64,000 nt of DNA from Moritella viscosa (lineage in GTDB: Bacteria > Pseudomonadota > Gammaproteobacteria > Enterobacterales > Moritellaceae): assembly GCA_000953735.1 (NCBI GenBank), contig LN554852.1, forward strand, positions 3,173,846-3,237,845, written 5' to 3'. Below, piece by piece: positions 1-8,439 of the stretch. Below the pieces are notes generated by a model. That model did not search any database. It saw only the letters and a list, made by a program, of their open reading frames with translations, and had not been told where the DNA came from. The translations under genes and the position numbers were made by a program. The first letter of the stretch is position 1; every line of letters begins with the position of its first letter.

Positions 1-1
1 A

Positions 2-1117
2 AATGGTCTAATCCGTCCAAGTGAAGAAGATGGCACTTATATGCTTGCCATCAACTTAAAGCGAATCTTAGACAAGTTATTATTACGTCATGCGTCTTAC
101 CGTAAACGTACTGATATCGCCAAAGTCATGCAGCACATTGACGGTGATATTAAATCCTATAAGCGTGCGTTATTAACTGGCCAACATAATGAAGTTTCCT
201 TCTATCTAAGCCAAATAGACGAAGAGCTTTACGGCATTGTTTATGAATTAGAAGACAGCGTCAGCGGTTTGTTCGCTGCCATCACCAGTAAGTTTGGTTT
301 TGTTGATAGCTTAGAAAGTAAAATTCATGAAAATGAAAAAGCCATCGCCTATACCGAAGGTCTGCTTAATGCGTTAGCCGATATTAACCTAAATGACGTA
401 TACACCTGGTTAGATTGGGACGATGTGCCTGCCGAGTTAAGCCGTAAGGTCACTTTCTTTATTGATGGTTACCGCCGTATTAATCGTCAGTTAGAAGGCG
501 CCGTTCACCGTATGCGCCAACTGCTAATGACACTACGTAAGCAGAATGAGCAAGTTGCCCGTCTTAAAGCCATGTCTAAATTCTTAAAAGACAATCCTAT
601 TTGGGAATTAGATGACTACGCAGAGCGTGAACAAGTACCAGCTATCTTCAATCGTGTTGCACCATTACAATTATCAGCCAGTGTTGATATTAGTAATCAG
701 GTACAACAAGAAGAACTGACCGATATTTACAACTCATTGCGTAAAGAAAGTAAGTCAGATGCAGAAGCCATTGATTTACGCAGCAGTGGCCGTATTGATG
801 ACTTGGAACAAAAGGCCCGTCAACTCGAAGCCGACTACGTATTGTCACAGTGTGAAGCGTTATTTGCACAAGTACTCAGTAATAAAGGTGACAGTTTCTC
901 TGCCCTACACTACTGGCAGCAAGATGGTCAACTAACTGACATTTTACCTAAACATTTATGGCTCAGTATTCTTTATAATGAATACTACAAATGCGCACCC
1001 GCCGTACGAAAAGCGATGGCAATCGACTTCCCAGAGTCCAGCACCACTGAATTACCGGGTTCGATATTAATCTCAGGTAATTTACGCGTTAATGATATTC
1101 AATTACAGAGAGGTTAA
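2..1117 (+). CDS. Kleisin-like helical protein (JetA/MksF-like?), 5'-partial
   Basis: The reading frame is open from base 2, so the gene starts outside the window; the first in-window ATG (41) is probably internal. The visible N-terminus (NGLIRPSEEDGTYMLAINL) looks like the last strand of a winged-helix domain. The rest is almost wholly alpha-helical with coiled-coil stretches (KQNEQVARLKAMSKFL; DDLEQKARQLEADYVL). A winged helix followed by a helical bundle is the plan of MukF/MksF/JetA kleisins, subunits of SMC-type DNA-loop complexes. The stop is two bases before the next gene, a JetD-like TOPRIM protein with its own GAGAGG ribosome site, so the two are co-transcribed. I do not recognise the family by sequence; the kleisin call rests on shape and neighbour. 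No SMC ATPase or KITE subunit is visible and any would lie upstream. Confidence 0.4.
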   Translation, partial: NGLIRPSEEDGTYMLAINLKRILDKLLLRHASYRKRTDIAKVMQHIDGDIKSYKRALLTGQHNEVSFYLSQIDEELYGIVYELEDSVSGLFAAITSKFGFVDSLESKIHENEKAIAYTEGLLNALADINLNDVYTWLDWDDVPAELSRKVTFFIDGYRRINRQLEGAVHRMRQLLMTLRKQNEQVARLKAMSKFLKDNPIWELDDYAEREQVPAIFNRVAPLQLSASVDISNQVQQEELTDIYNSLRKESKSDAEAIDLRSSGRIDDLEQKARQLEADYVLSQCEALFAQVLSNKGDSFSALHYWQQDGQLTDILPKHLWLSILYNEYYKCAPAVRKAMAIDFPESSTTELPGSILISGNLRVNDIQLQRG

Positions 1118-1119
1118 TT

Positions 1120-2022
1120 ATGACGATTAGCAGGACGCTATATAATCGCTGTAAAAAACTAATTAAATCGAATGAACAAGGCCTAAAATACGATGATATT
1201 AACGCCGAAATATGGGCGTTATCTGGCTTAGGCCATAAATACGTGATCCCTTCGACTAAAAGAACAAAACAAAAAATATATTTCAAGCTACGCGCTGGCG
1301 AAGCAGAAAAGTTACAAGCCTTTATTAAAGAAGAAAAGGGTCTTGATGTATTAAAAGATCCTTACATGAATAGTGACCGAGTTTCAAATGCAGCATGCAA
1401 CAATGATGAAAAGGTCGGCGCAAATGCATCACAAGATATCATTTTAGTGAATAACGCAGCCGGAAAATTAAAACTCAACCAAGAAGTAAGTTCTTTATTT
1501 AACTCTATCCACACTGCAGGTATAGAACTTCGTCATAGTATGATCACGAGTATCGAACATGATGCTATCATCATATGTGAAAATTTCACGCCTATGTACT
1601 ACCTTCATCAACTAAAAAATAATCCAGTCTTCAAGCATGCGTTAATTATTTATCGTGGTGATAGCCAAAGTGGTAAACGTGCAGATGAAGTTAACTGTTT
1701 TATCGAAAAATATAAAGCAATATTACCCCTCTATTATTTCGGTGATTTTGATCCCGAAGGGTTTTCGATTGCCAACAGCTTTCAGGTTGACGGCATCATA
1801 CTGCCAGATATAACACGATTCTCAGCATTAACAAAAATCGAACTTAGTAAACTAGCGGGCAAAGATAAATTTTTTCCTCAACTAGCTCACGGCAACTCTT
1901 ACTTGAATCTCTCTGCTTATTCACAAGCATGGCATGCCCATATAAACTTAATGAATCAACATCAATTAGGTTGGCAACAAGAACATTTAATTGGCGCAAG
2001 TATAAAATTTCAGCTTTATTAA
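1120..2022 (+). CDS. TOPRIM-domain protein related to JetD/MksG
   Basis: 300 residues. The C-terminal half carries a TOPRIM fold signature: a conserved glutamate in IIICENF (E154) and the acidic motif YYFGDFDPEGF (D209, D211). These match the metal-binding residues of topoisomerase VI A and of JetD/MksG, the nuclease subunits of Wadjet and MksBEFG plasmid-defence systems. The N-terminal ~140 residues are lysine-rich and probably hold a DNA-binding or complex-docking domain. It is shorter than usual JetD proteins (about 380-400 residues). It lies two bases after a kleisin-like gene and its end overlaps the convergent subunit IV-like gene by four bases. Seen: the motifs. Inferred: nuclease activity and a defence role. 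Confidence 0.6.
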   Translation: MTISRTLYNRCKKLIKSNEQGLKYDDINAEIWALSGLGHKYVIPSTKRTKQKIYFKLRAGEAEKLQAFIKEEKGLDVLKDPYMNSDRVSNAACNNDEKVGANASQDIILVNNAAGKLKLNQEVSSLFNSIHTAGIELRHSMITSIEHDAIIICENFTPMYYLHQLKNNPVFKHALIIYRGDSQSGKRADEVNCFIEKYKAILPLYYFGDFDPEGFSIANSFQVDGIILPDITRFSALTKIELSKLAGKDKFFPQLAHGNSYLNLSAYSQAWHAHINLMNQHQLGWQQEHLIGASIKFQLY

Positions 2023-2297
2023 GCGAGCCCATACGCTAGCGCTGTCACAATTGGTATGATTATAATATAGCTATTGAATCCACGTTGCCATGATTTGGGG
2101 GCTATATTTAGTTCCATAAAAATACCAGTGATCAGTTTTGCTTTCATTATCGTTAATAGCATAACAGCGACAATTAAATAAGATTTGTGTATGCCTAACT
2201 TAGACAAACTAAATGCCACAACACTCATCACAATCAAAGCCAACCAAACATAACTCATTATAATTATTTGCTTTCTCACACTTCTATGATCTTGCAT
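2019..2297 (-). CDS. Cytochrome c oxidase subunit IV-like (NorF-type) membrane protein
   Basis: About 92 residues from the ATG at 2297, which has a GGGGTT ribosome site eight bases upstream; a longer TTG start at 2345 would overlap the previous gene. It has three hydrophobic segments (IIIMSYVWLALIVMSVVAF; SYLIVAVMLLTIM; the last 20 residues) and the motif KAKLITGIFMEL, typical of the prokaryotic subunit IV family. It follows a subunit III-like gene by 11 bases on the same strand. Such pairs accompany nitric-oxide reductase (norEF) or heme-copper oxidases, where they aid assembly. No catalytic oxidase gene is nearby, so the partner is unknown. Confidence 0.6.
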   Translation of the reverse strand: MQDHRSVRKQIIIMSYVWLALIVMSVVAFSLSKLGIHKSYLIVAVMLLTIMKAKLITGIFMELNIAPKSWQRGFNSYIIIIPIVTALAYGLA

Positions 2298-2308
2298 ACT
2301 TAACCCCA

Positions 2309-2893
2309 CTATATGACGTACAGCAATGGAAATAATATAACCCAAACCAAATCAACCATATGCCAATAACTGGCAGCAGACTCTACGGTATTTAAACTAT
2401 TCTCTAAAAATTCTGGATGCGCTAAATTACGATACACGAGTAATAATATAAACATGCCTAATAGAACATGCATAAAGTGAAAACCAGTGATAAAAAAATA
2501 AAACATAAAAAAGGTATTCGTTGATAATCGGTAGCCTTCAGAAAGAAGGATATCGTACTCCCACAACTTAGTAATTACGTAAATCATGCTAAGTAAAAGA
2601 GCAACTAATATTGCTAATCGAGCACGTTTATTCTGCTTTTGCTTTACAAATATCACCGCTATTGCGACAAAATAACTACTTGATATTAAGGCTACCGTAT
2701 TAATCAAACCAGCAGCAGGATGTAAGGCCTGCTGACCCTCTACAAATAAATCAGTTTTTAAAAAATACATACTAGAATAAGAAAAAAAGAATATAGCGAA
2801 TACGGTTACCTCAGCCAAGATAAAGATCCAAACAGCGAGATCACCAGATAAACGTCTAGGGGGAGCAATATGTGTATTCAATAGAGTCTTCAC
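2309..2893 (-). CDS. Cytochrome c oxidase subunit III-like (NorE-type) membrane protein
   Basis: The conserved start of the family is plain: APPRRLSGDLAVWIFILAEVTVF, then helices with GLINTVALISSSYFVA, FFITGFHFMHVLLGMF and AASYWHMVDLVWVILFPLLY. These are hallmarks of the subunit III/NorE family (about 190 residues, five helices). The frame stays open to a TTG at 2959, but the GTG at 2893 gives the usual length; neither has a strong ribosome site, so the start is uncertain. It forms an operon with the downstream subunit IV-like gene. The product is an integral inner-membrane protein that supports terminal oxidase or NO reductase function. No subunit I or II is in the window. Confidence 0.7.
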   Translation of the reverse strand: MKTLLNTHIAPPRRLSGDLAVWIFILAEVTVFAIFFFSYSSMYFLKTDLFVEGQQALHPAAGLINTVALISSSYFVAIAVIFVKQKQNKRARLAILVALLLSMIYVITKLWEYDILLSEGYRLSTNTFFMFYFFITGFHFMHVLLGMFILLLVYRNLAHPEFLENSLNTVESAASYWHMVDLVWVILFPLLYVI

Positions 2894-3136
2894 TATAAGT
2901 AAATTCAATCTAATAACAACATTACACTGAACACTCAATATCGCCTTGATAATTATCAAGCGACTTAAAATTCGATCTCCATTTTACACAAGGGCAGTCT
3001 TATATAAATGAGTCTGCAAACATGGCATACTCATATTTCGTTGATGTGTAGACATCTTCTAAGCTGGTAAAAGGAGGGATTTACTTAGTGTAATATTCAT
3101 TGCCCTCTCAGTAAATAATAAAGGCACTTACACCTA

Positions 3137-3892
3137 ATGTTCGAACTTAAAAAAATCATCGGTACCTGGTTAATGCCGCTGCCATTACTGCTCACTGCTT
3201 TTATCCTTGCGGCACTATTATATAAACTCACCCGTCATAAACGCAGTGCCCAAGTGCTGTTTTGTAGTAGTTTTATTACATTATTGCTATTAAGCCTTGA
3301 TCCTGTCACTAGCCGTTTAGCTGCTACATTAGAGTCTCAGTACCCGAGTTTCCAACAACAACACGTTGATTATATCCATGTAGTGGGTAACGGGCACACA
3401 ACGGTCGACAGCTTACCGATCACCAGTCAGTTAACCCCTGCCGCCCTTGCTCGGACCACAGAAGGCGTACGTATTTATAAACTAAACCCAACGGCCAAGT
3501 TAATTTTCAGTGGCTATGGAGGTGGCGATATTAACAGTAATGCAAAAATGAACGCGCGTTTAGCTATTGCATTGGGCGTACCAAAATCAGCCATTATATT
3601 ATTAGAATCCCCTCGCGACACAATAGAGGAAGCGATTGATAACAAAAGAATTACTCAAGGTAAACGCCTCGTACTGGTCACCTCCGCAACGCACATGCCA
3701 CGAGCCATGAAAATATTCCAACAACAAGGTTTATCCCCTATCCCTGCACCAACTGCGCATGTCAGTAAACCAGTGAATGGTATGCAACCATTACACTATT
3801 ACTTCCCTCGTGCTCGATATCTCGCGGTAAGTGAAATAGTGTTCCATGAATGGTTAGGGCTAGCTTGGTTGTCGCTAAAAAATAACCAATAA
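3137..3892 (+). CDS. elyC: Envelope biogenesis factor ElyC (DUF218)
   Basis: 251 residues, close to E. coli ElyC along its whole length: LKKIIGTWLMPLPLLL at the N-terminus, LLLLSLDPVTSRL, SQYPSF, HVDYIHVVGNGH, LIFSGYGG, LGVPKSAI, SPRDTIEEA and LVTSATHMPRAMKIFQQQGL. Two N-terminal transmembrane helices (about residues 12-31 and 37-54) precede the DUF218/SanA-like domain. In E. coli ElyC supports peptidoglycan assembly and lipid-carrier homeostasis at low temperature. The glycine-rich VLGGG of ElyC reads VVGNG here. The ribosome site is weak (AAGG about 15 bases upstream). Single gene. Confidence 0.85.
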   Translation: MFELKKIIGTWLMPLPLLLTAFILAALLYKLTRHKRSAQVLFCSSFITLLLLSLDPVTSRLAATLESQYPSFQQQHVDYIHVVGNGHTTVDSLPITSQLTPAALARTTEGVRIYKLNPTAKLIFSGYGGGDINSNAKMNARLAIALGVPKSAIILLESPRDTIEEAIDNKRITQGKRLVLVTSATHMPRAMKIFQQQGLSPIPAPTAHVSKPVNGMQPLHYYFPRARYLAVSEIVFHEWLGLAWLSLKNNQ

Positions 3893-4009
3893 ATTTTCTA
3901 TTCTGTAATTAACACGGCATTTAGGTCTAAACTGAGCAAGTAAACGTGGTTCAAGTCACAGTTACCGCATTTTATGTAGTTTTATTACCAAAAATTGTCT
4001 TGTGACAAC

Positions 4010-4037
4010 TTGCCCTGACGCTAGATGACTCTATAAT
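4010..4037 (+). promoter_or_regulatory. Sigma-70 promoter of tpiA
   Basis: TTGCCC at 4010-4015 and a perfect TATAAT at 4032-4037, separated by 16 bases, about 95 bases before the tpiA start. The distance leaves a short untranslated leader and fits a constitutive promoter for a glycolytic gene. Confidence 0.65.
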
Positions 4038-4130
4038 CACCCCATGTTCTCAACTTATGCCTCTTTAGTCATTGTGACTCAGTTAATTTAAGTTGAAGAA
4101 AAATAGCTTTAAACCATATCGGAGATAGAC

Positions 4131-4886
4131 ATGAGACAAGCACTAGTAATGGGTAACTGGAAACTAAACGCAACTAAAGCATCTGTAGAAGCTTTAATTA
4201 ACGGTTTAGTTGATGCGGCAAAAGACAATGCAACTGTTGAAGTTGCTGTATGCCCTCCTGCTGTTTTTATCCCACAAGTTGAAGCATTAACAGCTGACAC
4301 TGCAATTAACTACGGCGCACAAGATTGTGACGTTAATACAGCTGGCGCATTCACTGGTGAAAACTCAGCGGTTATGTTAAAAGAATTCGGTTGTAAATAT
4401 ACGCTTGTTGGTCACAGTGAACGTCGTGTTATACACGGTGAGTCAAGCGAAGTTGTTGCTGACAAATTTGCTGTTGCACAAGAAAATGGCCTAGTACCTG
4501 TACTTTGTATCGGTGAAACACTAGAGCAATTCGAAGCTGGCGAAACTAAAGCAGTTGTTGAAGCGCAACTTCAAGCGGTTGTGACTAAATCTGGTATCAC
4601 ATCTCTAAACAATGCAGTTATCGCATACGAACCTGTTTGGGCAATCGGTACTGGTAAAACAGCAACACCTGAAATTGCACAAGACATCCACGCTCACATC
4701 CGTTCATGGTTAGCAGAGCAAGATGCAGCAGTAGCAAACAAAGTTCAGATCCTTTACGGTGGTTCAGTTAAAGGCGCTAACGCGGCTGAATTATTCGGTC
4801 AAGCAGACATTGATGGCGGCCTAGTAGGCGGCGCTTCACTAGACGCTGTAGAATTCTCTAAAGTTATTGCTGGTGCTTCCGCATAG
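4131..4886 (+). CDS. tpiA: Triosephosphate isomerase
   Basis: 251 residues, a full-length TIM barrel. It interconverts dihydroxyacetone phosphate and glyceraldehyde 3-phosphate in the cytoplasm. Catalytic residues are in place: Asn9/Lys11 in GNWKLN, His95 in GHSERR and Glu167 in AYEPVWAIGTG; the phosphate-gripping GTGKTAT loop and YGGSVK follow. It has a clear ribosome site (CGGAGA) and a promoter upstream. Codon use is that of a highly expressed gene. pfkA follows after a 450-base gap with its own leader. Confidence 0.98.
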   Translation: MRQALVMGNWKLNATKASVEALINGLVDAAKDNATVEVAVCPPAVFIPQVEALTADTAINYGAQDCDVNTAGAFTGENSAVMLKEFGCKYTLVGHSERRVIHGESSEVVADKFAVAQENGLVPVLCIGETLEQFEAGETKAVVEAQLQAVVTKSGITSLNNAVIAYEPVWAIGTGKTATPEIAQDIHAHIRSWLAEQDAAVANKVQILYGGSVKGANAAELFGQADIDGGLVGGASLDAVEFSKVIAGASA

Positions 4887-4959
4887 TACTTACCAAAATC
4901 TAATATTGAGCGATTTTCTACTCTGAATTAGAAATAAAAGTGTAGTAATACTGATGACT

Positions 4960-4978
4960 CAGTAATTACGTATTACTG
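4960..4978 (+). terminator. Possible weak terminator after tpiA
   Basis: Perfect 7-base inverted repeat (CAGTAAT / ATTACTG) with a 5-base loop, followed by a C/T-rich run. The stem is AT-rich and the T-run is broken, so it may be only an attenuating hairpin. Confidence 0.35.
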
Positions 4979-5242
4979 CACCCCTTTCTTATAAACTTAT
5001 ATTGTAAAAAATAAAATCATACCAAGGTATTATTTTATTTTTCGCTTAAAAGTTTCATATGAAAGCTCACCAAGTATTACTTTAGTGATAAAACAGTCAA
5101 AAAGATGCAGAAAATAATAGAATACATAGTTATAATAAATGAATAAAAAGTAATTATGATAAATAGAAAATAACAGCAACAGATAAACCAAATTTGGTGT
5201 GCTAAATAAATGAACAAGCGTGCTATCACTTGCTGAAACAGT

Positions 5243-5296
5243 ACTCTACCTAGATAAGAACAACACTCTACCTAGATAAGTACAAGACTCTAACCC
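5243..5296. repeat. 22-base tandem repeat upstream of pfkA
   Basis: Two copies of ACTCTACCTAGATAAG plus a six-base linker (5243-5264, 5265-5286) and the start of a third (ACTCTAACCC). The period of 22 bases equals about two helical turns, as expected for side-by-side protein binding on one DNA face. It ends about 40 bases before the pfkA start codon. Confidence 0.6.
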
Positions 5297-5336
5297 AATA
5301 AATAAAGTATCATCGACTGATATATTTGAGGCTTCA

Positions 5337-6299
5337 ATGATTAAAAGAATAGGTGTTTTAACAAGTGGTGGTGATGCACCAGGCATGAACGCAGCAATCC
5401 GAGCAGTTGTACGTGAAGGCTTACATCTTGGCTTAGAAGTTTACGGTATTTACGATGGTTATGCAGGTTTACATCAAGATCGCATTGAGAAACTTGATCG
5501 TAAATCAGTTTCAGATGTAATTAACCGTGGTGGTACTTTCTTAGGTTCTGCACGCTTTCCTGAATTTAAAGAAGAAAGCGTACGTAAAGAAGCAATTAAA
5601 AATCTTAAAAAACACGATATCGATGCACTTGTCGTTATTGGTGGTGACGGTTCTTACATGGGGGCGAAGAAGCTAACTGAAATGGGCTTCCCATGTATCG
5701 GTATTCCAGGAACAATTGATAACGATATTCCTGGCACAACTTACACTATCGGTTTTGATACTGCACTTAACACTGTCGTTGACGCAATTGACCGTTTACG
5801 TGATACGTCAACATCACACCAACGTATCTCTATTGTTGAAATTATGGGGCGCTACTGTGGTGATTTAACCATGGGAGCAGCAGTTGCAGGTGGTGCAGAA
5901 TTCGTTGTAATCCCAGAAAAAGGCTATGATGAAGCAGATCTACTGTCTCAGATTAAAGCGGGTATCGAAAAAGGTAAAAAACACGCTATCATTGCGATGT
6001 GTGAGCACGTAACGAATGTAGATGCACTGGCTAAACATATTGAAGCTGAAACAGGCCGTGAAACACGTGCTACGATCCTAGGCCATTTACAGCGCGGCGG
6101 TACACCAACAGCCCGTGACCGTATTATGGCAAGTCGTATGGGTTCATATGCAGTTAAACTATTAATAGATGGTGAAGGCGGTCGTTGTGTCGGTTTAATG
6201 AATTCAAAAATGGTTCATCATGACATTATTGATTGTATCAACAATATGAAACGTCCATTCAATCAAGAGCTATTTGATCTATCTGATTCGTTATTCTAA
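5337..6299 (+). CDS. pfkA: ATP-dependent 6-phosphofructokinase
   Basis: 320 residues, the standard length of bacterial PfkA. It phosphorylates fructose 6-phosphate to fructose 1,6-bisphosphate with ATP. Visible motifs: [11 protein letters not shown] (residues 9-17, nucleotide binding), GGDGSYMGA (102-110), the catalytic GTIDNDI loop with Asp128, MGRYCGDL and [19 protein letters not shown] ribosome site precedes the ATG. A strong terminator follows at 6351. Confidence 0.98.
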   Translation: MIKRIGVLTSGGDAPGMNAAIRAVVREGLHLGLEVYGIYDGYAGLHQDRIEKLDRKSVSDVINRGGTFLGSARFPEFKEESVRKEAIKNLKKHDIDALVVIGGDGSYMGAKKLTEMGFPCIGIPGTIDNDIPGTTYTIGFDTALNTVVDAIDRLRDTSTSHQRISIVEIMGRYCGDLTMGAAVAGGAEFVVIPEKGYDEADLLSQIKAGIEKGKKHAIIAMCEHVTNVDALAKHIEAETGRETRATILGHLQRGGTPTARDRIMASRMGSYAVKLLIDGEGGRCVGLMNSKMVHHDIIDCINNMKRPFNQELFDLSDSLF

Positions 6300-6350
6300 A
6301 GACACTTAGCGTAAGCATGTTTTAGATTCAACACGCTTAAATCAAATATG

Positions 6351-6386
6351 AAAAGCGAAACCGATGTAAGTTGGTTTCGCTTTTTT
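6351..6386 (+). terminator. Rho-independent terminator of pfkA
   Basis: A 12-base stem (AAAAGCGAAACC / GGTTTCGCTTTT) with a 10-base loop, ending in six T residues. The A-run on the left also lets it act on the other strand. Confidence 0.9.
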
Positions 6387-6583
6387 ATTGTCATAATATG
6401 ACAAGCAAGATCGCAGAACTCGATGCTTTGAAACGAGGGCAACATGATTTTAAAATACATTTTCACTGACATCATGATTAGCGCAACTATTTTTAAATGT
6501 TTGTGCTAATCAATTGAAAATAGATACAATTTGTCTCGGTATCTTGTTCTATCTTATAACCAGAAACTAGCTTTATTACAGGC

Positions 6584-7531
6584 TTATCTACCGAACATAT
6601 CAGTCGTATTTACACCTGATAAATCCCATGAATCCACATAGATTTTCTCGAATGCTGTAGCATAATAAAACATGAAACTCATATTTGTTACGTTCGATAT
6701 ATCCCAGCGGTTAATATCTTGATTAAATGCCCGGGCATAGCGGAACATATAACTCATATCAGTCACGCTAGATGTATCCCAATAGCTAATATCTTGGTTA
6801 AATACCTTAGCTCCATAGAACATCAAATCCATCTTACTCACGCTTGATGTATCCCAACGGCTAATATCTTGGTTAAATGCACAAGCGTTTGTGAACATCC
6901 ATGACATATCAGTCACTTTAGATGTATCCCAACGACTAATATCTTGGTTAAATATATAAGCGCTTGTGAACATCCATGACATATCAGCCACTTTAGATGT
7001 ATCCCAACTGCCAATGTCTTGGTTAAATGCAGGTGCGTCTCTGAACATATGAGTCATATAAGTCACGCTAGATGTGTCCCAATGACCAATATCTTGATTA
7101 AATACCAGAGCATTGTCGAACATACTATCCATATCCGTCACCTTTGACGTATCCCAATAGCTAATATTTTGGTTAAATGCCTCTGCACCGTAGAACATAC
7201 GTGACATATCAGTCACATTAGATGTATCCCAATAGCCGATATTTTGGTTAAATGTTTTGTTATCTCTAAACAGGTTACTCATATTTTTTATATTTGTTGT
7301 AACAACATGAGTCACATCATCACCATCGACAATCATCTTGCGCAACATAGCTTCATCTACAAGGGTATACATTTTCCCATTAACAATGCCAGTATCATTA
7401 ACCTTCGCTGATAATGGCGCAACAATGACTCCACTTATTCTGGATTTGTAAAACCCACCTACATTTTCGCTCGCACGCATACTAAGTGAAATTAAAGCTA
7501 AAAGAGTAATAGTTAGTATTTTAAACGTCAT
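6584..7531 (-). CDS. Secreted BspA-like DUF285 repeat protein
   Basis: 315 residues. An N-terminal signal peptide (KILTITLLALISLSMRASE) is followed by about eight tandem 25-residue units of the form FNQDIxxWDTSxVTxMxxMF, from about residue 85 to the end. This is the DUF285 surface-protein repeat, known from Mycoplasma lipoproteins, BspA-type proteins and several marine bacteria, which forms a leucine-rich-repeat-like solenoid. There is no lipobox and no evident anchor. Function is unknown; binding to host or cell-surface ligands is the usual inference. It stands alone between pfkA and the toxin-immunity array and is flanked by short fossils of the array's carrier gene, so it probably belongs to the same accessory island. 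Confidence 0.75.
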   Translation of the reverse strand: MTFKILTITLLALISLSMRASENVGGFYKSRISGVIVAPLSAKVNDTGIVNGKMYTLVDEAMLRKMIVDGDDVTHVVTTNIKNMSNLFRDNKTFNQNIGYWDTSNVTDMSRMFYGAEAFNQNISYWDTSKVTDMDSMFDNALVFNQDIGHWDTSSVTYMTHMFRDAPAFNQDIGSWDTSKVADMSWMFTSAYIFNQDISRWDTSKVTDMSWMFTNACAFNQDISRWDTSSVSKMDLMFYGAKVFNQDISYWDTSSVTDMSYMFRYARAFNQDINRWDISNVTNMSFMFYYATAFEKIYVDSWDLSGVNTTDMFGR

Positions 7532-7807
7532 AATAAAAATGCCATGTATACACCCTGATTATTGAGATGATAATAAATTAAGAAAAAGTAAAACCCTTGT
7601 AGCCACAACGAGACATAAAAACAGTAAGCGATTGTATATTAAGATTATTTTTAATACTAACTGAATTGATAGGTGCTTTAACTAAATCGATAGGTGTTTT
7701 AACTAGGCGTTTGTTAATCTGTCTTTTAAGTTCAATTTATAGGGGGCACATTGAAATAAAGAGCGAGAATCGATGCATTGAAGTACAGCTGGACTTCTCA
7801 TGAAGTT

Positions 7808-7883
7808 CCCCATATCCAACTAGCAGAACTCGATTTTATACCCCGCCATATACAAGTGTTCCCTGTCTGAATAATAAAAAAGC
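7808..7883 (-). pseudogene. Fossil fragment of the T6SS carrier (DUF4150 C-terminal region)
   Basis: Bases 7808-7830 match 11777-11799 and the equivalent part of the intact carrier exactly over 23 bases, and 7853-7860 match 11813-11820. Bases 7862-7883 then match 11996-12017 exactly, which is the junction between the orphan carrier copy and the preceding terminator. It is the trace of a third array unit whose body is lost. Confidence 0.6.
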
Positions 7884-7904
7884 AAATACGTTTCCATATT
7901 TGCT
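7876..7904 (-). terminator. Shared array terminator, copy 1
   Basis: On the minus strand AGCAAATA, an 8-base loop and TATTTGCT followed by T6 form a rho-independent terminator after the immunity gene at 7934-8428. The same hairpin recurs at 9223, 13171 and 14395. Confidence 0.8.
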
Positions 7905-7933
7905 CTTCAATATACATCGACTTGCGTAAACAA

Positions 7934-8428
7934 CTACACGTCCCTTACCCAAACATCTTTAACACGCGCAGCTTTTAATACATCAATCACGCTGTTATGA
8001 ATAATCACAACACCGAAATCTTCTTCTAGTTTGAAAATAAGGCGTTCTGCTAATGGAACTGATTCTAGACGCGTGAAATCAAGCTCAACCTTGTCTAAAT
8101 CAAGCCAGTTCAGTTTACCAAATTGCTTTTCTTCGTTGGTTAAACGATACGTTTGATGAATGTATGGCATACGGTAGTTTTCATTCACTTTGATATCATC
8201 ATCTTCTGGTTGACTCGGAGAGCAATCAACACGGGCATCAAGCCACTCAACACCATGTTTAACCAAGGCTTCAACTTTAAGTGAAATATCATCGATGATA
8301 AATAACTTAGGTGAAAACGTCATTTCCAATAATAAGTCAGGTTCAACAGGCACAATCGGCTTTGCTGATTGTTGAAAAGGGAAATGAGCGAACTGTGTTT
8401 TTGATAAAAGGTGATATTCGTTTTTCAT
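7934..8428 (-). CDS. Short-type immunity protein (Imm11/DUF1629-like)
   Basis: 164 residues, nearly identical to the protein at 13230-13724 from residue 16 to the end, with the first 15 residues different. The C-terminal block (LAERLIFKLEEDFGVVIIHNSVIDVLKAARVKDVWV) has the pattern of the Imm11/DUF1629 family of polymorphic-toxin immunity proteins. The motif IVPVEPDLLLEM near the N-terminus is shared by the short immunity genes of this array. It is acidic and soluble, without a signal peptide, fitting neutralisation of a nuclease in the cytoplasm. It is the second gene of a pair, 11 bases after the long-type gene. No toxin lies directly before this pair, so its target is unknown. Confidence 0.6.
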   Translation of the reverse strand: MKNEYHLLSKTQFAHFPFQQSAKPIVPVEPDLLLEMTFSPKLFIIDDISLKVEALVKHGVEWLDARVDCSPSQPEDDDIKVNENYRMPYIHQTYRLTNEEKQFGKLNWLDLDKVELDFTRLESVPLAERLIFKLEEDFGVVIIHNSVIDVLKAARVKDVWVRDV

Positions 8429-8439
8429 TTAGTTAGGCC

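Larger units (their letters stand above)
4887..5336. other. tpiA-pfkA intergenic region
   Basis: 450 bases of very AT-rich sequence with no credible gene. It holds a small hairpin just after tpiA (4960-4978) and a 22-base tandem repeat close to pfkA (5243-5296). A promoter for pfkA must lie here, but I see no convincing -35/-10 pair. Confidence 0.6.
7532..7933. other. Intergenic region with a carrier-gene fossil
   Basis: About 400 bases without a gene. The first 270 bases show nothing recognisable. The right part holds a decayed piece of the DUF4150 carrier gene (7808-7860) and then an immunity-gene terminator (7876-7904). Confidence 0.6.

Noticed and set aside
5243-5296. CRISPR-like repeat
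   Set aside because: Two and a half adjacent copies with no spacers and no cas genes.
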